Positions 6,155 through 9,685 of a stretch of 9,685 bases of DNA are shown here, in pieces. The notes beneath the pieces are model-generated. The model saw only the letters and a list, made by a program, of their open reading frames with translations. It had not been told where the DNA came from and ran no database searches. The position numbers and the translations under genes were made by a program. The number at the start of each line of letters is the position of its first letter. Position 1 is the stretch's first letter. Origin of the DNA: Avichristensenella sp031550455 (GTDB lineage Bacteria; Bacillota; Clostridia; Christensenellales; Aristaeellaceae); the NCBI GenBank assembly GCA_031550455.1, contig JAVBOQ010000124.1:1-9685 (forward strand), read 5' to 3'.

Positions 6155-6493
6155 ATGATCCAGATCTATTTCCTCAAGAAGAACTTCGACGCGCAGAAGG
6201 CCGAGCGCTGGTTCCGCGAACGGCGGACACCGGTGCAGATGATCGACTTGACGCGCGCGAAGCTCGGCGCGAAGGAACTGGAATCCGTCCGGGCGCGCGT
6301 CGGCCTGACGGCGCTGATCGACACGGAGTCGCTGGCCTGGAAGGAATGCCCGGCGCGGTTCTCCGCCGGCGAGGCCGCGGTTTTCGACGCGCTGCTTGCG
6401 GATCCCCGGCGGATCCGGTTGCCCATCGTACGCAACGGGAAGCTCGCGACGGTCGGCTATGCGCCGGACGAGTGGGCGGCCTGGCTTGCATAG
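6155..6493 (+). CDS. ArsC-family thioredoxin-fold protein lacking the active-site cysteine
   Basis: A 112-residue protein of the ArsC/Spx/YffB fold, the usual length. Family landmarks are clear: the N-terminal strand MIQIYF with KKNFDAQKAERWFRERR (8-24), a VQMIDLTR segment (27-34), and the C-terminal RLPIVRNGKLATVGYAPDEWAAWL near the end, which carries the cis-Pro/Arg region. In typical members a Cys stands where this protein has N10 (KKNFDAQ instead of KKCFDTR-like). The only Cys is later, in KECPARF. Arsenate reduction by the usual mechanism is therefore unlikely. It could be a regulatory or glutathione/thiol-independent member. It starts one base after the pepV stop, with no recognisable ribosome binding site, so translation is probably coupled to pepV. 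No ars genes are nearby. Confidence 0.85.
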   Translation: MIQIYFLKKNFDAQKAERWFRERRTPVQMIDLTRAKLGAKELESVRARVGLTALIDTESLAWKECPARFSAGEAAVFDALLADPRRIRLPIVRNGKLATVGYAPDEWAAWLA

Positions 6494-6516
6494 ACCCGTT
6501 TGACCGATCCAAATAA

Positions 6517-6538
6517 CCGGGCAATCCCCGGGGAGGTG
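6517..6538 (+). promoter_or_regulatory. ribosome binding site of the TPR gene with a small overlapping hairpin
   Basis: GGGGAGG (6530-6536) lies 8 nt before the ATG at 6545 and selects that start over an in-frame TTG at 6500. CCGGG (6517-6521) can pair with CCCGG (6527-6531) and would tie up the first bases of the site. The stem is only five pairs, so a regulatory effect is speculative. Confidence 0.5.
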
Positions 6539-6544
6539 CTATTC

Positions 6545-8581
6545 ATGAAACGAGCCCTGATCGCGCTGCTCATCATCGCTCTCTTGCTGCCGGGCGCTTC
6601 GATTGCCGCCGGCACGACCGTCAAACCGCTGGTCACCGCGCCGGTCGCGGGCGAACAAGAGGCGGCCGGCGCGCCGGCCACGACCGTCAAGCCGCTGGTC
6701 ACCGTGCCGGGTACTGACGAAAAAACGAAGAACGGCGACCCGAAGGCGCCCGAACAGGAGGCGTGGCTCCTCATTGAGGAGGCGGCCGACGCATACGACG
6801 AGGGAGCCTACGGGGACTGCATCGAACTGGCCAGGAAGGCCGCGGCGCTGACGCCGGACAACGCGGATATCTTAACAAGCGCCGCGATGCTGATCTATGA
6901 CGCCGACACCGAAATGCTCCATGACGAAGAAATCATGCAGTTGCTGCGCACCGCGCTGCGCACCGCGGGCGGCCAAACGCGCACCGCCGCGGTGAAGCTG
7001 CTCAGCGGCATCCTGTCCACATACGATCGGTACGACGAGGCGATCGCGCTGGTGCAGGACGAGCTGGACCGCGCGGCGGACTTTGAACAGCTCAGGTACC
7101 AGAAGGCGGAGCTCCTGTACTACGCGGAGCGGTACGACGAGGCGCTCGCGACGCTGGACGAGCTGCTCGAGGACTCGCCGCAGAACTTTGACGCCATGTA
7201 CCTGCGCGGGATGCTGATGCTCGACACCTACCGCTTCGACGAGGCGCTCAAGACATATACCCAGATTGACAAGGGCTGGCCGGAGACGATGGACGGCCTG
7301 TACGGCATGTACTACACGTACAAGGCGTCCGGCGACTTCAACCGGGCGTCCCGGCTCATCGACACGATGCTGCAATCCGGCGGCTCGGATACGCTCTGGT
7401 ATGACCGCGCCGCGCTGGCGCTCTGGAACATGTTTGACCCGAAGCGGGCGGTTGAGGAAGCCAAATCGCTGATCCGGCGCGACCCGGAATCCGTCGACTA
7501 TCTGGGTCTGATGGCCGGCGCGCTGATGATGCTCGAACGGTATGACGAGGCGATGGACGTCATCGCGAAGATCGCGCCGCTCGACGAAACGTACGCGGAC
7601 ATGCTGCACGGCCTCATCCTGATGGACAAGGCCGAATGGCAGGACGCCGGCAACACCTTCTCCGCGCTCGCTGAAGAGGCGCCGGATTACACCTACGCCT
7701 ACGTCCAGGCGGCCGACGTCCGGCTGGACGGATTCGGCGATGTCAAAGGCGCGAAGGCGTGGCTCGCCAAGGCGTTCGCGCTGTCCGGCGAATATACGAT
7801 GGCGGACCAGTACATCTCGCTCGGCCGCGCGTACAGCCGCGAGGGCAACCTGCTGGAGGCTGCCCGCGCGTTCACGAAGGGCGACGAAATGACGTACGAC
7901 GATCCGCGGGCGCTGCACTACGTCGCGCTTGTCTACGCGGACGCAGGCCGCCTGGACGGGCTTGCGGAGACGGTCGGGACAATGGAGCGCAAATACCCGG
8001 GCTGGTATGACACGATGGCGGCGCGCGTGCTGCTGGAGGATATGTCCGGCCGCTATGCCGAGGCCGTCGCCGCGTTTGACGCGCTCAAGGCCAAATACGG
8101 GTTCATGGCGGGCAACCTGGCCTTCTGGGAAGGCGGACTGCGCGCGCAGGCCGGGCTTGAGGGCGGATCGGCCATGATCCTCAAATGGATCGAATCGAAC
8201 GTGAAGAACGCGACCGGCGACGATTGGGCGTCCTACGCGTACGCGCTGATCTTCGAGGGCGACCTCGCGGCCGCGGAAGAGGCGATCGGCAAGGCCGACG
8301 CGTACATCGCGGAGCACGACGGCGATCCGTCTGCCGATTTGATACAGGACCGCATCTCCACCGAGTCGACGCGCGCGTTCCTGAAAATGAAGCAGGGCGA
8401 CGACACAGGCTGCATCGAGGCGCTGAAGGCCGCCATCGACGCCGGGATGCCCGCCTCGGCGCTGATGCTGCACGCGCAGTTCCAGCCCATCGCCGGCACG
8501 CCGGAGTTCATCGCGCTGGGCGGCGAGTACGAGACGCTCAAGGACTGGGATCTCTCGGTCGGGCCCGTGATTCCGGAGTGA
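6545..8581 (+). CDS. secreted or membrane-tethered tetratricopeptide-repeat (TPR) protein
   Basis: A 678-residue protein with an N-terminal Sec signal (MKR, hydrophobic 4-16, likely cleavage near SIA-AG at 21-22). There is no lipobox Cys. A low-complexity spacer (24-70) holds two copies of TTVKPLVT-x-P. The rest is a helical-repeat array of TPR type: examples are residues 183-216 (YQKAELLYYAERYDEALATL...), 217-250 (YLRGMLMLDTYRFDEALKTY...), 285-318, 320-350 (LMAGALMMLERYDEAMDV...) and 420-455, with recurring Y/F-DEA at the second helix. TPR arrays bind proteins or peptides. No enzymatic domain is visible. The ATG at 6545 is preceded by GGGGAGG. It starts 51 nt after the ArsC-like gene with no clear terminator or promoter between, so it may belong to the pepV transcript. 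An extracytoplasmic scaffold is the likely general role; the partner is unknown. Confidence 0.82.
   Translation: MKRALIALLIIALLLPGASIAAGTTVKPLVTAPVAGEQEAAGAPATTVKPLVTVPGTDEKTKNGDPKAPEQEAWLLIEEAADAYDEGAYGDCIELARKAAALTPDNADILTSAAMLIYDADTEMLHDEEIMQLLRTALRTAGGQTRTAAVKLLSGILSTYDRYDEAIALVQDELDRAADFEQLRYQKAELLYYAERYDEALATLDELLEDSPQNFDAMYLRGMLMLDTYRFDEALKTYTQIDKGWPETMDGLYGMYYTYKASGDFNRASRLIDTMLQSGGSDTLWYDRAALALWNMFDPKRAVEEAKSLIRRDPESVDYLGLMAGALMMLERYDEAMDVIAKIAPLDETYADMLHGLILMDKAEWQDAGNTFSALAEEAPDYTYAYVQAADVRLDGFGDVKGAKAWLAKAFALSGEYTMADQYISLGRAYSREGNLLEAARAFTKGDEMTYDDPRALHYVALVYADAGRLDGLAETVGTMERKYPGWYDTMAARVLLEDMSGRYAEAVAAFDALKAKYGFMAGNLAFWEGGLRAQAGLEGGSAMILKWIESNVKNATGDDWASYAYALIFEGDLAAAEEAIGKADAYIAEHDGDPSADLIQDRISTESTRAFLKMKQGDDTGCIEALKAAIDAGMPASALMLHAQFQPIAGTPEFIALGGEYETLKDWDLSVGPVIPE
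6614..6709 (+). repeat. two direct repeats encoding TTVKPLVTxP
   Basis: Positions 6614-6643 and 6680-6709 encode the same peptide apart from one residue (A versus V before the last Pro). The unit spacing is 66 nt, or 22 residues. The DNA is nearly identical, which suggests recent tandem duplication within the spacer after the signal peptide. Confidence 0.8.
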
Positions 8582-8601
8582 GGGAGACACCCTTGCCCCA
8601 A

Positions 8602-8642
8602 AGAAGGGATTCCAAAGGGCAGAGCCCTTTGGCGTCCCTTCT
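8602..8642. repeat. intergenic palindromic repeat, copy 2
   Basis: Outer stem AGAAGGGA (8602-8609) with TCCCTTCT (8635-8642), and an inner hairpin CCAAAGGGC-AGA-GCCCTTTGG (8612-8632). It shares GGGATTCCAAAGGG exactly with copy 1 at 3439-3452 but lacks the second hairpin. It begins 20 nt after the TPR gene stop. No T-tract follows, so it is not a standard terminator, though it could protect the 3' end of that mRNA. Confidence 0.75.
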
Positions 8643-8663
8643 CGTTACCACAATTTCCGCGGC

Positions 8664-8698
8664 AATGGAACGATTTTTGAAGTGAAAATCGTTCCATT
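8664..8698. promoter_or_regulatory. perfect 14-bp inverted repeat upstream of the flavin-reductase gene
   Basis: AATGGAACGATTTT (8664-8677) and AAAATCGTTCCATT (8685-8698) are exact reverse complements with a 7-nt spacer. The half-sites are AT-rich compared with the surroundings and lie 26 nt before the ATG at 8724. No T-run follows, which argues against a terminator. A TTGAAG (8677-8682) and TATTGT (8698-8703) pair at a short 15-nt spacing lies within it, so it could be an operator over a promoter. Alternatively it is an mRNA hairpin. No matching regulator gene is in the window. Confidence 0.55.
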
Positions 8699-8723
8699 AT
8701 TGTCATGCAGACAAGGAGGGACT

Positions 8724-9236
8724 ATGTTTACATCGATTTCTCATGAAGCCGCCGCCGCGCTGATCGCGGCGCAGCTTTCGAACGGCGGCGCTTTTCTGTG
8801 CGTCGGCGGCGAAACGCCCAATGTGATGACCATCGGCTGGGGCGGACTGACCTATTTCTGGCAGCGGGATGTGATGCTCGCGCCGGTCCGGCCGCAAAGG
8901 TTCACCCACGACATCCTGCGCCGGGAAAAGGCGTTCACCGTCTGCGTGCCCGCCCAAGGGACGATGCAAGACGCGCTCCGGCAGGCCGGAACGCTGACCG
9001 GACGCGACGGCGACAAGTTCAGGGCGATCGGCGTCGCGCCTTTGGCCGCCCGGACGGTTTCCGCGCCGGTGATCCCAGGCTGCGCGCTGGTGCTCGAGTG
9101 CCGTCTGCTGTCCGAAAACGCGTTCACGCGCGAAGGGACGGAAAAAGCGCTCGCCGACCGCGTGTACCCGGCGGGCGACTACCATACGCTTTTCTTTGGC
9201 GAAATCACCGCCTGTTACGCGGGGGATGAAACATGA
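8724..9236 (+). CDS. flavin-reductase-family FMN-binding protein (flavoredoxin-like)
   Basis: A 170-residue protein of the flavin reductase/FMN-binding split-barrel family. Recognisable segments are NVMTIGWGGLTYFW (33-46), the flavin phosphate/isoalloxazine-contact region, and VRPQRFTHDIL (55-65). Next come FTVCVP (71-76), a KFRAIGV segment (98-104), and the C-terminal GDYHTLFFGEITACYAG (151-167), typical of the fold. Such proteins use FMN and NAD(P)H to reduce flavins, or act as flavoredoxin electron carriers. The exact substrate cannot be told. The start is ATG at 8724 with AAGGAGGG at 8713-8720, unusually close (3-4 nt). An in-frame GTG at 8682 would lie inside the inverted repeat and is rejected. 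The stop overlaps the start of the next gene (ATGA), so the two are cotranscribed. The protein is cytoplasmic, with no signal peptide. Confidence 0.88.
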   Translation: MFTSISHEAAAALIAAQLSNGGAFLCVGGETPNVMTIGWGGLTYFWQRDVMLAPVRPQRFTHDILRREKAFTVCVPAQGTMQDALRQAGTLTGRDGDKFRAIGVAPLAARTVSAPVIPGCALVLECRLLSENAFTREGTEKALADRVYPAGDYHTLFFGEITACYAGDET

Positions 9237-9685
9237 ACCGACGCTTACAACGCGCGTGCCTGATGCTGCTGGCCGCGCTGCTGTGCCTGTCCGGCGCGGC
9301 GTCCGCCGAAAGCTGGCATTTCCTCGGCGCGGGCGTGGCGTTCGCGCCGCCCGAGGGCTGGACGGTGCTCGCGCCCGAGACACTGGAAGGGCAGACCGCG
9401 CTGCTTCAATCCCTCGGCGCGGACGAGGACGCGCTGCTGGCCGACTGGGCGGCCAACGGCGGCGTGTTCACCGCGTTCCTGCCGGACGGCATACAGGTAG
9501 ACCTTTCCGTGATCGAGACCGACGAGGCCGCGGCGTTTGGCGACGCGGCCAGGATGACCGCCGAGCAGTCCGAGGCGTTTTTGGCATCGTACCGCCTCGG
9601 GCCGTTTGAAGATGTGCGGTTCGATCCGGACAACCCGGGCTGTGTCCGCGCCGAGTGGACCCTTTTCGCCAGTGGCGCACCGGTT
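9233..9685 (+). CDS. secreted protein of unknown function, cut by the window edge
   Basis: An open frame from ATG at 9233 runs without a stop for 151 codons to the last base, so the C-terminus is missing. GGGGGA (about 9221-9226) lies 6 nt before the start, and the start overlaps the flavin-reductase stop by 4 nt. The N-terminus is a clear Sec signal: MNRRLQR, a Leu/Ala core, and an ASA-ES cleavage site near residue 25. The mature part begins SWHFLGAGVAFAPPEGWTVL, and the PPEGW type of beginning is seen in small secreted domains of Gram-positive bacteria. I do not recognise a family. The pairing with a cytoplasmic flavoprotein gives no firm clue to its role. Confidence 0.8.
   Translation, partial: MNRRLQRACLMLLAALLCLSGAASAESWHFLGAGVAFAPPEGWTVLAPETLEGQTALLQSLGADEDALLADWAANGGVFTAFLPDGIQVDLSVIETDEAAAFGDAARMTAEQSEAFLASYRLGPFEDVRFDPDNPGCVRAEWTLFASGAPV

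Noticed and set aside
4696..6156. Long open frame on the minus strand opposite pepV
   Set aside because: Antisense shadow of pepV, whose catalytic motifs are intact. The translated product is Arg/Ala/Val-rich without recognisable domains.
6155..6493. Arsenate reductase (arsC) proper
   Set aside because: The catalytic Cys position is Asn and no arsenic-resistance genes are nearby, so only fold-level family membership is supported.
6545..6607. Lipoprotein signal in the TPR protein
   Set aside because: The signal region has a good hydrophobic core but no Cys at a lipobox position, so a signal peptidase I type signal or an uncleaved anchor fits better.
6872..8590. Long open frame on the minus strand opposite the TPR gene
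   Set aside because: Shadow of the TPR gene. The plus-strand frame has a signal peptide, a ribosome binding site and regular helical repeats.

Overview
The window looks like chromosomal DNA of a GC-rich, Gram-positive, endospore-forming anaerobe of the Clostridia type. The signs are a SAM-I riboswitch in front of metK, a SpoIIP-family sporulation protein, a PepV-type dipeptidase, strong AGGAGG-like ribosome binding sites, TTGACA/TATAAT-like promoters with 17-bp spacers, and palindromic intergenic repeats. I cannot name a genus from the sequence alone. Nothing indicates a phage, plasmid, transposon, CRISPR array, rRNA or tRNA.

Layout. Positions 1-160 are non-coding and hold two strong inverted repeats. 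metK (S-adenosylmethionine synthetase) runs leftward from 1336 to 161. Its leader (about 1337-1527) carries a clear SAM-I (S-box) aptamer, an intrinsic terminator and a sigma-A-type promoter, so metK is very probably shut down by its own product. Diverging to the right, a DUF1614-like membrane protein (1655-2275) overlaps by 4 nt a SpoIIP-family cell-wall enzyme (2272-3366) that has an unusual C-terminal membrane anchor. A 278-nt gap follows, with a branched palindromic repeat, two tandem intrinsic terminators and a promoter.

Next come a TRM11-like SAM-dependent methyltransferase (3645-4649), a terminator and promoter, a PepV-type M20 dipeptidase (4768-6153), and one base later an ArsC-family thioredoxin-fold protein that lacks the usual active-site cysteine (6155-6493). 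A secreted TPR protein (6545-8581) follows after 51 nt and may share the pepV transcript. A second copy of the palindromic repeat and a perfect 14-bp inverted repeat then precede a flavin-reductase-family protein (8724-9236). That gene overlaps by 4 nt a secreted protein cut off by the right edge (9233 to the end).

The genes do not form one pathway. Three transcriptional themes are visible: riboswitch-controlled SAM synthesis; a two-gene membrane and cell-wall pair probably tied to sporulation; and a housekeeping or envelope stretch (peptidase, ArsC-like, TPR, flavoprotein, secreted protein). I see no convincing new multi-gene system. The items most worth a second look are the C-terminally anchored SpoIIP with its DUF1614 partner, the Cys-less ArsC-like protein coupled to PepV, the shared palindromic repeat, and the operator-like inverted repeat before the flavoprotein.
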